Positions 1 through 6,850 of a DNA stretch of 17,077 bases are shown in pieces. The stretch comes from an uncultured Selenomonas sp. Lineage in GTDB: Bacteria > Bacillota > Negativicutes > Selenomonadales > Selenomonadaceae. Position numbers and translations under genes: made by a program. The notes beneath the pieces are model-generated. The model saw nothing but the letters and a program-made list of their open reading frames with translations. It was not told the DNA's origin and searched no databases. The stretch spans positions 1 to 17,077 of the forward strand of contig CAMURM010000004.1 of NCBI GenBank assembly GCA_947097535.1, in the 5' to 3' direction. Position 1 is the stretch's first letter. Each line of letters begins with the position of its first letter.

Positions 1-82
1 ACGGTGCGGCAAGCGCAAAGAGAAACGCCATGATGAGGAGCGCCCAACGCTCCTGTCCCGGCGAGATCTGTCGCATCGTCAT
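1..82 (-). CDS. N-terminal fragment of an unknown membrane or exported protein
   Basis: Only the first 27 codons are inside the window. The reading starts at ATG 82-80 (MTMRQISPGQERWALL...) and continues into a hydrophobic stretch, ALLIMAFLFALAAP, which looks like a signal anchor or first membrane segment. An AGAGAGG ribosome site lies about 8 bases upstream, and a good promoter lies at 151-179. A second in-frame ATG at 76-74 is an alternative start. The piece is too short to assign a family. Confidence 0.55.
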   Translation of the reverse strand, partial: MTMRQISPGQERWALLIMAFLFALAAP

Positions 83-150
83 TGTTTCATCCTCTCTGAA
101 AAGCCCGCGCATCGCGAGGAAGCGCATGGCTGCTTTTGTCGCGATACTCT

Positions 151-179
151 ATTATAACAGAAAAGGCGGCGATTGTTAA
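151..179 (-). promoter_or_regulatory. Promoter for the gene running off the left edge
   Basis: On the minus strand the sequence reads TTAACA, 17 bases, TATAAT, with TG one base before the -10 box (an extended -10). It lies about 70 bp upstream of the start codon at 82. Confidence 0.6.
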
Positions 180-219
180 GGAAGAAGCACTGATAAATTG
201 CCTTGAGGAGCCGCACAGG

Positions 220-263
220 AAAAGAGCGGGAAGCCATCGGCAGCTGCCGGTGACTTCCCGCTC
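220..263 (-). terminator. Intrinsic terminator after the VWA gene
   Basis: A 40-bp near-palindrome (224-263) is centred on CAGCTG, with arms GAGCGGGAAG and CTTCCCGCTC. One mismatch and one G-U pair occur in the inner stem. On the minus strand it is followed by TTTT (223-220). It sits 87 bp past the VWA stop codon and would separate that gene from the one at the left edge. Confidence 0.6.
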
Positions 264-349
264 GCGTTGTATGGAGGCTGTGTGCCGCTATCCTCCGCAC
301 GCTTCGTCTTGACGAGGCGGGGTGCGTAAGATTCATTGGCTGCAAGACG

Positions 350-1078
350 TCAGTCCCGCGTCTCGTCCTTTTCCACGTGATCCTTCCAACTGCCGTTCTC
401 GGAGCCCGGATCTGCGACGGCTTCCGCCACATAGGCGCTGACGGCGTCGAAGTTGCCGCGCACGCCCCTTCCCGTGTTGCGGTACGTCACGGCATTCTTG
501 CTGCTGACGCCGATATTATCCGCTTCTTTCGCCGCGTCGATGTTCGCGCCGAGGTAGATGAAATCCCAACCCGCCTTTTCCTGCTTGTCGGAGATCATCT
601 CCTTGACCTTCGCCTGCGTGAACTCCTCGCTGGCGTTTTCCATGCCGTCCGTGATGATGACGAAGACGACCTTCGTGCCCTTGTCGGAAATGCCCTCCGT
701 GCGCGCGACCTTGAGGATCGTCGAGCCCACGGCATCGAGCAGCGCCGTCGTGCCGCCGACCTCGTACTGCTCATCCGTCATCGGCTTGATGCGGCGGATG
801 TCCTCGCGGTCGTAGATCGTATCGATCTCGTCGCTGAAGAGCACGGTCGTGACATTGACCTTCGCATCGAGCTTCTTTTCCTTCTCGATCATGGCGTTGA
901 AGCCGCCGATCGTGTCCGATTCCAGCCCCGACATCGAGCCGCTCTTATCGAGCACAAGCACGAGCTCCACGCGCTCAGGCTTCTCCGTCGCCTTCTTCGC
1001 CGCCTCGGCCGGCACAGCACTTCCCAAAAACGCACAGAGCGCCAGCGCAAGGAAAGAGAGCATCCACTTTTTCCACAT
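350..1078 (-). CDS. Secreted von Willebrand factor type A (VWA) domain protein
   Basis: A 242-aa protein. Residues 1-26 are a Sec signal peptide (charged MWKK, hydrophobic core, AEA cleavage motif). Nearly all of the rest is one VWA domain with a complete metal-ion-dependent adhesion site: DKSGS at 44-48, the Thr in GGTTALLDAVG at 109-119, and the Asp of ITDGMEN at 144. Such domains bind a divalent cation and mediate protein-protein contacts. No transmembrane anchor, lipobox or LPXTG motif is visible, so it is probably periplasmic or released. The start is fixed by a GAGGAGG site 8 bases before ATG. It has its own promoter and a terminator-like hairpin, so it looks monocistronic. Its partner is unknown. 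Confidence 0.85.
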   Translation of the reverse strand: MWKKWMLSFLALALCAFLGSAVPAEAAKKATEKPERVELVLVLDKSGSMSGLESDTIGGFNAMIEKEKKLDAKVNVTTVLFSDEIDTIYDREDIRRIKPMTDEQYEVGGTTALLDAVGSTILKVARTEGISDKGTKVVFVIITDGMENASEEFTQAKVKEMISDKQEKAGWDFIYLGANIDAAKEADNIGVSSKNAVTYRNTGRGVRGNFDAVSAYVAEAVADPGSENGSWKDHVEKDETRD

Positions 1079-1117
1079 CGTAAAGACCTCCTCTGATAAA
1101 ATATTTTCGCTACATTC

Positions 1118-1147
1118 ATTATAGCGGATTTTTCTTAGTGATGGTAA
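1118..1147 (-). promoter_or_regulatory. Promoter for the VWA gene
   Basis: The minus strand carries TTACCA, an 18-base spacer and a perfect TATAAT, about 40 bp upstream of the VWA start. The -35 box is weak (4 of 6 consensus bases). The promoter lies between the corrinoid operon's last gene and the VWA gene, which suggests they are separate units. Confidence 0.5.
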
Positions 1148-1197
1148 TGGCAGATATGGCAGATTGGTAAAAATTTAGGAAGCAGACGGTCTTTTGC

Positions 1198-2193
1198 TTA
1201 GTCAATAGCAATGCCCGGATAAAAGGCTTTTGCCATCATCTTTATGCCGTCGACGGTGCGGCAGAGCGGCCCGTAGGTGTAGCCAAGAGGGATGCTGTAG
1301 ACGCGGCGATTCTCTACGCATTTCGTATGCTGCAGCCCCGGATGATCATAGATCTGCGACAGACACGAGCCGTACTCTGCATGACTGCAGATCACCATGA
1401 GCACGTCGGGATCTTCCTTTGCGATGTGCTCGAAGGTGATGACCGCCGGCGTTTCGATGGCTTCTGCACCGATCTGCTCCGCCATGTTGCCCGCGAGCTT
1501 GCTCTTGTCGTAGGAAACGAACGTGCTCATGAGCTCGATCAGCATGACGCGCGGCTTGGGATAGGCTCGTGCCTTTTCGTTGATCTCGGCGATGCAGTCG
1601 TACGTTTCTTTTACGATGCGCTCAGCCGCATCTTCTGTATGGAAGATGCGCCCGTAGTCGCGGATGCTCTCCATCTCCTGCGCCACGGTTTCCGTGATGT
1701 AGTGCCGCCGCGGCTGCGAGCTGCTGCGATTGACAAGCGTCCTTACGCCGTGCGCGTTCCAGTAGTCCGTGCTGCCCAGACTGTTTCGCGTAAAGCAGTA
1801 TTGATTGCCGATGATGAGATCGGGTTCAATCTGCATGACGTATTCCATATGAAGCTGCTGGTTCATGGCACGCGGCAGTGTTTCTAAAATGCGGGCGTTT
1901 TCCTCCTTCATGGGGAACGGGCCGTCGTTTTCTGCCGCGGCCAAAAGGATTGCGGGGGCGGCGCCCAGTTCGATCAGGGTTTCCGTTTCATTATCACCCA
2001 CGACGAGGACGCGTTTCGGCACTTCATCGAAGACCTGCACATTCTTTCCCTGCACGAAGTAGTTGTCGATGCGCAGATTCTCCACGCGAACCGCGGTGTC
2101 GGGCATTGTCTCTTCTTTGTGCGCAAAGGAGCAGCCGACGCTCGCCGCGCAGATCATACCGATGACTATGCCGTGCCAAAGATTCTTTTTCAT
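1198..2193 (-). CDS. ABC transporter substrate-binding protein, BtuF/FhuD type (corrinoid)
   Basis: A 331-aa protein of the periplasmic binding protein 2 family (helical-backbone type), which captures cobalamin, heme or ferric siderophores and hands them to a FecCD permease. Residues 1-20 form a signal peptide ending in SVGC, so Cys21 may be lipidated, although this is a weak lipobox. Typical features are EVPKRVLVVGDNETETLIELG (split across 57-78), IEPDLIIG around 122-129, and a C-terminal KMMAKAFYP helix. The start lies 3 bp past the stop of the preceding permease, so the two are probably translationally coupled; the local ribosome site is weak. The substrate is inferred from the riboswitch that controls the operon. 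Ferric siderophore binding cannot be excluded from the protein alone. Confidence 0.85.
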   Translation of the reverse strand: MKKNLWHGIVIGMICAASVGCSFAHKEETMPDTAVRVENLRIDNYFVQGKNVQVFDEVPKRVLVVGDNETETLIELGAAPAILLAAAENDGPFPMKEENARILETLPRAMNQQLHMEYVMQIEPDLIIGNQYCFTRNSLGSTDYWNAHGVRTLVNRSSSQPRRHYITETVAQEMESIRDYGRIFHTEDAAERIVKETYDCIAEINEKARAYPKPRVMLIELMSTFVSYDKSKLAGNMAEQIGAEAIETPAVITFEHIAKEDPDVLMVICSHAEYGSCLSQIYDHPGLQHTKCVENRRVYSIPLGYTYGPLCRTVDGIKMMAKAFYPGIAID

Positions 2194-2196
2194 GGA

Positions 2197-3213
2197 TCAG
2201 CCGCGCTTTCTCTTCAATAAAAGATGCAAAAAAATCGGACTGCCGAGCAGGCTGACGACGAGACCGATCGGCATTTCTCCGTTTTCAACCGCCAGGCGGC
2301 TGAAAACGTCCGCCCAGGCGAGGAAGCCCGCGCCCAGGGCGGCGCATACGGGCAGGAGCCGCGCGTAGCTGCTGCCGACGAGCAGCCGCGCTATATGGGG
2401 CACAGCCAGACCGACGAAGCCGATGATGCCGGCGTTGTAGACGACCATCGCCACCGCCATGGCAGAGAGGAGGATATAGCGGCTGCGGCTCTTTTCCAGA
2501 CGATAGCCTAGCGTGCTTGCCTCTTCGTCGCCTAAAAGCATGAGATTCAGCACGCGCGTGCGCAGCAGGAAGAAGGCGAGGATGGGCAGCGCGACGGCGG
2601 CGAGATAAAGATTCTTCTCCCAGCTGCCCCTTTCCAGACTGCCGAGCAGCCAGTAGGAAATGTTCGCCACCGTGCGCGAATTGGGCGCGAGTGAGATGAT
2701 GAGGCTGATGGCAGCGCTGCAGACGGAGTGGATGCCGAGCCCTGCGATCAGTGTCATGAAGGACTTGCCTTCGCCATAGCAGCGCGTGAGCCACAGCACG
2801 AGAAAGGTCGCGATGCCGGCGCCGGCAAAGGCGCCCAGTGGAACGGCGGAAAAGCCCGCGAGCATGGTGATGTTGGCGCTCATCATCAGGACGGCGCCGA
2901 GCGCTGCACCCGAGGAGATGCCCAAAAAGTACGGATCCGCCAGCGGATTGCGAAAGAGCGCCTGCATGACGGCTCCCACGACGGCGAGCGTACTGCCTGC
3001 GAGGAGCGAGAGGACGAAGCGCGGCGCGCGCATGTACGCGAGGACATCGGCATGGATCGGCGGAATCTGCGGATCTTTTGGATCGAGGAGAAAGAGCATG
3101 ACCTCGTGCAGCTCGACGTTGACGATGCCGCGCGTCATGGCGGCCAGAGGCACGAGAAGAAGAACGGCGGCAAGCACCGCATACAGTATGATGTTTTTGC
3201 GTTGTTCGTTCAT
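2197..3213 (-). CDS. FecCD-family ABC transporter permease (second of two)
   Basis: A 338-aa polytopic inner-membrane protein of the BtuC/FecCD family. Diagnostic segments are NPLADPYFLG at 89-98, the GFVGLAVPHIARLLVG segment near 265-280, and the closing EMPIGLVVSLLGSPIFLHLL. It should form the channel of the importer fed by the binding protein encoded next. It starts 40 bp after the previous permease with AGGA about 10 bases before ATG, and ends 3 bp before the binding-protein gene. It is clearly diverged from the other permease (NPLADPYILG there), so the two may form a heterodimer or serve two importers. BtuC-type transporters usually work as homodimers, so the pairing is an inference. Confidence 0.88.
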   Translation of the reverse strand: MNEQRKNIILYAVLAAVLLLVPLAAMTRGIVNVELHEVMLFLLDPKDPQIPPIHADVLAYMRAPRFVLSLLAGSTLAVVGAVMQALFRNPLADPYFLGISSGAALGAVLMMSANITMLAGFSAVPLGAFAGAGIATFLVLWLTRCYGEGKSFMTLIAGLGIHSVCSAAISLIISLAPNSRTVANISYWLLGSLERGSWEKNLYLAAVALPILAFFLLRTRVLNLMLLGDEEASTLGYRLEKSRSRYILLSAMAVAMVVYNAGIIGFVGLAVPHIARLLVGSSYARLLPVCAALGAGFLAWADVFSRLAVENGEMPIGLVVSLLGSPIFLHLLLKRKRG

Positions 3214-3253
3214 AGAAGTGTCATCCTATTCGGCATAGGGCTTGTCCGTTTCC

Positions 3254-4303
3254 TTACATGAAGACGCCGTACCTTCGGCGGAAGACGAGGTAGATGAAAA
3301 GCGGTGCGCCGACAAGCGCGAACATCACGCCCAGAGGAATCTCGACGCCCGGGATCGGGATGAGCGAGCGCGAAAGTATGTCGAGGAGGACAGCCGCCAT
3401 GCCGCCGAGCATGACGGCGACGGGCAGCAGCACGCGATGGTCGGCGCCTGTGAGGCTGCGCACGATATGCGGCAGGACGAGGCCGATGAAGCCGATCATA
3501 CCCGCATTGTAGACGATGAGACCGACGAGAAGCCCGTTGCAGAACAGGTACTTTGCCAGATAATCCCCGGCATTGACGCCCAGGGTGATCGCCGTATCGC
3601 GCCCCAGGAGAAGAATGTTCAGCGCGCGGCTCTGCGTCAGAAAATAAAGGAACGCCGCGCCGACAACGGCGCATAGAAAGAGCACCTGCGGCAGGGCGGC
3701 GTTTGCCACGCTGCCCATGAGCCAGAAGGTGACGGCCTCCATGCCTTCCTTATCGCTGACCTTGTAGACGAGGAAACCTGCCAGTGAGGAGAAGACGAGC
3801 CCTATCGCCAGGCCGCCCAGAAGAAGGTTCGACAGATCGCCATTTTCTCGGCGTGCGATGACGATCACGAGGACGGATACCAAAAGGGCGCCGCCGAACG
3901 AGCAGGCGCCGATGGCGACGGCGCCGAACACGGAGCCGAGCCCGAGGAACAACCCCAGCGCCGTGCCGAAATACGCCCCCGCAGACACGCCGAGGATATA
4001 GGGATCAGCCAGCGGATTCTGCACGATCGCCTGCATGATGATGCCCGACAGCGTCAGTCCCATGCCCACGCAGAGCGCGAGAAGAACGCGCGGCAGGCGA
4101 AGCTCGACGAGGATTCTCACCGCGAGTGCATCGTCAGGATTCCCTCTGAGCATCCCCGGAAGAGATGCCAGAGAAATATCGGCCAATCCCGACTGCATGC
4201 CCCACCATGCGACGAGCAGCTGCAGCGGCAGGAGCAATAGTAAAAGGCGCAGCGTCCCCATCGCTTTTATCTTTTCCAGCAACATAGGCATCCCATCCGT
4301 CAT
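3254..4303 (-). CDS. FecCD-family ABC transporter permease (first of two)
   Basis: About 349 aa, the normal family length, with many hydrophobic helices. It has the family motifs NPLADPYILGVSAGA at 96-110, GFIGLVLPHIVRSL at 271-284 and EIPLGVMFALVGAPLFIYL near the C-terminus. The frame is open for 36 further codons upstream, but that extension runs back through an intrinsic terminator and into the receptor gene, so I place the start at ATG 4303. ATG 4291 and 4285 are alternatives, and none has a strong ribosome site (only TTTTGGAAA before 4303). It lies downstream of the TonB receptor and upstream of the second permease. No ATP-binding subunit is present in the operon. Confidence 0.85.
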   Translation of the reverse strand: MTDGMPMLLEKIKAMGTLRLLLLLLPLQLLVAWWGMQSGLADISLASLPGMLRGNPDDALAVRILVELRLPRVLLALCVGMGLTLSGIIMQAIVQNPLADPYILGVSAGAYFGTALGLFLGLGSVFGAVAIGACSFGGALLVSVLVIVIARRENGDLSNLLLGGLAIGLVFSSLAGFLVYKVSDKEGMEAVTFWLMGSVANAALPQVLFLCAVVGAAFLYFLTQSRALNILLLGRDTAITLGVNAGDYLAKYLFCNGLLVGLIVYNAGMIGFIGLVLPHIVRSLTGADHRVLLPVAVMLGGMAAVLLDILSRSLIPIPGVEIPLGVMFALVGAPLFIYLVFRRRYGVFM

Positions 4304-4322
4304 TTTCCAAAACTGCACGACG

Positions 4323-4355
4323 AAAACAGGCAAACGCAGAAATCCGTTTGCCTGT
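4323..4355 (-). terminator. Intrinsic terminator between the TonB receptor and the permease genes
   Basis: A perfect 11-bp stem (ACAGGCAAACG with CGTTTGCCTGT) with an 8-base loop is followed on the minus strand by TTTT (4326-4323). It begins 13 bp past the receptor stop codon and ends about 20 bp before the first permease start. It should let only part of the transcription pass, giving more receptor than transporter, unless an unseen promoter lies downstream. Confidence 0.75.
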
Positions 4356-4367
4356 CCATAGACTTTA

Positions 4368-6521
4368 TCAAAGCTCGAAATTCGCCGAGAATGCCAAGGA
4401 GCGCGGCGCACTCAGCTGCAGGCCGTCCGAGCCTGCCACGGGCACCCAGTAGTCCTTGCCCGTCACATTGTAGCACATCAGCGTGAGCGTGACCGGCGTC
4501 GTCCCCATCTTCGTCTCATAGGAGGCGCCGAGATCGACCTTCCACGAGGCGGGTACATCGAGCGTTTCGTTCTTGATCTTGGCGCTTCCGAGATACGAGA
4601 CCCTGCCGATCAGGGACCATGCGGGATCCACATGGTAGACGGCGCCGATCGTGCCGGAGAACTTCGACGTGCCGCCGACGGCTTTGCCATCGTTCGTGCC
4701 GCCCTGCGTTTTCGACTGCTCGGCGTTGAGGTACATGAGGCCGCCAACCAGATCGAGACGATTGTTCAGCTTTCCCGTAAACGACCATTCAAAGCCTGTG
4801 TTCTTCTGCTCACCGTCGTTGAGGCGGTACCTTCCCTCGGGGCGCATGACGTCGATCGTATTCGCCTTGCGAATCTTGAAGAGGCTCAGCGTGTTGACGA
4901 AGTCGCCCTTTTTGATCTTCACGCCGATTTCATCCTGCTTCGTCTTGGCAGGCGGCAGGATTTCGCCGCGATTCACATAGGAAGAGCCGACGAGAGTGCC
5001 TGCGTTGAACGACTCACTGTGGCTGATGTAGCCCATGACTTCGGGCGTGAACTTGTAGCTCAGGGCAAAGGTCGGGCACGTCGCATCCGAATCCTGCCGC
5101 TTTTGCCCCACGCGCGTATAGCTCGACTTATGCCCGTGCAGTCCGAGCGTAAGCTGCAGGCGGTCGTTCATGAACTTCATCGTATCGACGATGTGATAGC
5201 CCGTCATCTGCTGCTTGAACTGCAAGGGCGGCTGATAATCGGGCAGCGCTATGCTCGTCCAGGAATTGTTCCGGTAGAGATTGCCCGTGCCGCTCCAAAG
5301 ATTGCCGCCGCCCGAGAAGCGGTTGACCCAGTTCTTATCGATGCCGACGATATATTCGTGCTTGACCGTCCCCGTCCGAAAATCGCCGCGAAGTCCCGCG
5401 CCGAGATAGACGCGCGTATGACCGAGCGGCCAGTACTCAGCATTGATTGTGAAGTCGCCAGCGTTTGAGGTCAATTTCGGCGTCCCCTCGTAATAATCGT
5501 CATAGTCGAACTTATGGTAGCCAAAGTTGATGTATGCTTTTGTATGCTCACTGAGCTTCTGATCGTGATTGAGGATGATCCAGGTATCCTTGTATGTATG
5601 ATAGAGCCAGGACGGCGTATAGCTCTTTTTCGCGTCGGGTGCTTTGGGAAGCGATGTCAGATTGCCGACGCTGAAACCGTCGCCGCCGCCGTCGTATCGG
5701 ATGCGGCTGTGCCCGAGCATCAAGTTCGTCGTAGAATGCTGCCCGTGATGGTCAAAATTCAAGAAGATGTTGTTCTGCGTGAGCTTCTTGTTTTCCTGTA
5801 CGGTCTCGCCGCCGATGTGGTTGGCGACGACGCGCACGCCGTACTCCTTATCTTTGCCGAAGCGCCGGCCGATGTCGATGCCTTCTTCGAGCGATTTGCC
5901 GCCATTGTATGCCAGGCGTACATCCGTGTTATCCTTTGCCTGTGCCCTCTTCGACTGGAAATTGATCGAGCCGCCAACCGTATCGGCAAGATTCGTTCCG
6001 TTGACGCCGAGGTTCGGACCTGCGATCACCGTGGCGTTTTCAATCCAGTAGTAAGGCAGGTTGCCCGAGCTCATCGCGCCCGGAATGCCGTTGATATACA
6101 TGGAATAGCCGTTTTGCTGAAAGCCGCGGATCGTCACGGAGTGGACGCTCTTGCTCGAAGAAGCGCGCACGGAAGGAACGAGCGAGAGCGTGTCCATGAC
6201 GCCGCTCTGCGGTGTGGAAAAGGTCTCGATCGCCTTTTGGCTGACGGTTGTCACGCTGTAGGGCAGCTCCAGCGAATCCTTCTCGCCCAGGATGCCCGTC
6301 GTGCTTTTGCGCTCGATCATGCCGCCGCGGAAGGTTCTGCGATCTCCGAGGATCGTCAGATCGGGCAGCTGATACTCGCTGTCCGCGCTCTCCGACACGC
6401 TGCTCTGCGGCTCTTCTTTTGCAGCCTGTGCAGCTTCTTCGGCGAAAGCGTCATGCGCCATGCTCAGGGAAACGCCGCAGACCAAGGCGGTCAACAACAG
6501 ATGCTTCTTTGCTTTTTTCAC
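4368..6521 (-). CDS. TonB-dependent outer-membrane receptor, probably for corrinoids
   Basis: A 717-aa TonB-dependent transporter. A signal peptide (1-27, ending DAFA) is followed by a TonB-box-like stretch (DLTILGD, 54-60). The plug domain (about 75-192) contains IRGF at 131-134 and GGSINFQSK at 183-191, and a 22-strand barrel fills the rest. The C-terminus, FSANFEL, lacks the usual final aromatic residue. The start is GTG 6521-6519, because the in-frame codon at 6530-6528 is a stop; the purine-rich GGGGAGAGGAG lies about 11 bases upstream. The plug resembles siderophore receptors, but the cobalamin riboswitch just upstream argues for cobalamin or another corrinoid. A substrate-energised gate needs TonB/ExbBD, which are not in this window. 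Confidence 0.88.
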   Translation of the reverse strand: MKKAKKHLLLTALVCGVSLSMAHDAFAEEAAQAAKEEPQSSVSESADSEYQLPDLTILGDRRTFRGGMIERKSTTGILGEKDSLELPYSVTTVSQKAIETFSTPQSGVMDTLSLVPSVRASSSKSVHSVTIRGFQQNGYSMYINGIPGAMSSGNLPYYWIENATVIAGPNLGVNGTNLADTVGGSINFQSKRAQAKDNTDVRLAYNGGKSLEEGIDIGRRFGKDKEYGVRVVANHIGGETVQENKKLTQNNIFLNFDHHGQHSTTNLMLGHSRIRYDGGGDGFSVGNLTSLPKAPDAKKSYTPSWLYHTYKDTWIILNHDQKLSEHTKAYINFGYHKFDYDDYYEGTPKLTSNAGDFTINAEYWPLGHTRVYLGAGLRGDFRTGTVKHEYIVGIDKNWVNRFSGGGNLWSGTGNLYRNNSWTSIALPDYQPPLQFKQQMTGYHIVDTMKFMNDRLQLTLGLHGHKSSYTRVGQKRQDSDATCPTFALSYKFTPEVMGYISHSESFNAGTLVGSSYVNRGEILPPAKTKQDEIGVKIKKGDFVNTLSLFKIRKANTIDVMRPEGRYRLNDGEQKNTGFEWSFTGKLNNRLDLVGGLMYLNAEQSKTQGGTNDGKAVGGTSKFSGTIGAVYHVDPAWSLIGRVSYLGSAKIKNETLDVPASWKVDLGASYETKMGTTPVTLTLMCYNVTGKDYWVPVAGSDGLQLSAPRSLAFSANFEL

Positions 6522-6570
6522 GGTGATTCATGCTCCTCTCCCCATCGCTCGTGGGTTCATCGATGAGCGT

Positions 6571-6735
6571 CAAACAGGCAGTTCTCCTGGCTCGGCATCA
6601 TGGCTCCTCTGCGTACCTTCCCAGGATCTATGCCCCAGTGGCAATCGCGGCAGATTCACTCGTCCTCACAGTGGCGGGACCGCGCCGGCTTTTACCGGCT
6701 TCCCTATTAAGCCCCGAAGGGCACCTGTTCCACTT
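6571..6735 (-). ncRNA. Cobalamin riboswitch (AdoCbl aptamer)
   Basis: The minus-strand leader of the receptor gene carries the conserved elements of the RF00174 class in order: AACAGGTGCC, TTAATAGGGAAGCCGGT, GCGGTCCCGCCACTGT, ATTGCCACTGGGGCA, CTGGGAAGG, and the B12 box GAGCCAGGAGAACTGCC (6593-6577). The closing strand GCCTGTT pairs with the opening AACAGG. Downstream, 6533-6570 can form competing stems (CGCTC with GAGCG; CCCA with TGGG). The latter abuts the GGGGAGAGGAG ribosome site, which suggests control of translation initiation. No T-rich terminator is seen before the start codon. The aptamer call is firm; the mechanism is inferred. Confidence 0.95.
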
Positions 6736-6767
6736 ATCGTATGTTAAATTTTATTTATATCGCCAAT

Positions 6768-6796
6768 ATAGTAATATGCTTCTCATGTTTTGTCAA
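6768..6796 (-). promoter_or_regulatory. Promoter of the corrinoid uptake operon
   Basis: The minus strand has a consensus TTGACA (6796-6791), a 17-base spacer and TACTAT (6773-6768). It lies about 33 bp upstream of the riboswitch aptamer, so the transcript would carry the whole aptamer. Confidence 0.8.
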
Positions 6797-6806
6797 TATG
6801 AGAAGC
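6778..6806. promoter_or_regulatory. Perfect 9-bp inverted repeat spanning the -35 box (possible operator)
   Basis: GCTTCTCAT at 6778-6786 and ATGAGAAGC at 6798-6806 are exact inverted copies separated by 11 bp. They bracket the TTGACA -35 element of the corrinoid operon. No T tract follows on either strand, so a terminator for nhaA is less likely than a protein-binding site. The regulator is unknown. Confidence 0.45.
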
Positions 6807-6850
6807 TGACATTTTATTGGAAGATTCAACGGAGTATGAAAGATGGGCGC

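Noticed and set aside
296..326. Second hairpin (GCTTCGTC with GACGAGGC, flanked by CGCAC and GTGCG) just past the VWA stop
   Set aside because: The stem is imperfect and no T run follows on either strand, so no function can be supported beyond being part of the 3' untranslated region.
377..1096. Plus-strand 239-codon frame opposite the VWA gene
   Set aside because: It is antisense to a gene with a full signal peptide and complete metal site, with no ribosome site or recognisable motif.
4304..4411. Upstream extension of the first permease to 4411
   Set aside because: It would start inside the receptor gene and run through the intrinsic terminator. The family length and motif spacing fit a start at about 4303.
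5514..6566. Long plus-strand open frame (350 codons) opposite the TonB receptor
   Set aside because: It lies entirely antisense to a gene with clear signal peptide, plug and barrel features, has an Arg/Ala/Val-rich composition typical of the antisense of GC-rich genes, and has no ribosome site.
6778..6806. Intrinsic terminator for nhaA
   Set aside because: The hairpin arms are A/T-balanced, the 11-base loop contains the -35 box, and no T run follows. A regulatory dyad fits better, though weak termination is not excluded.
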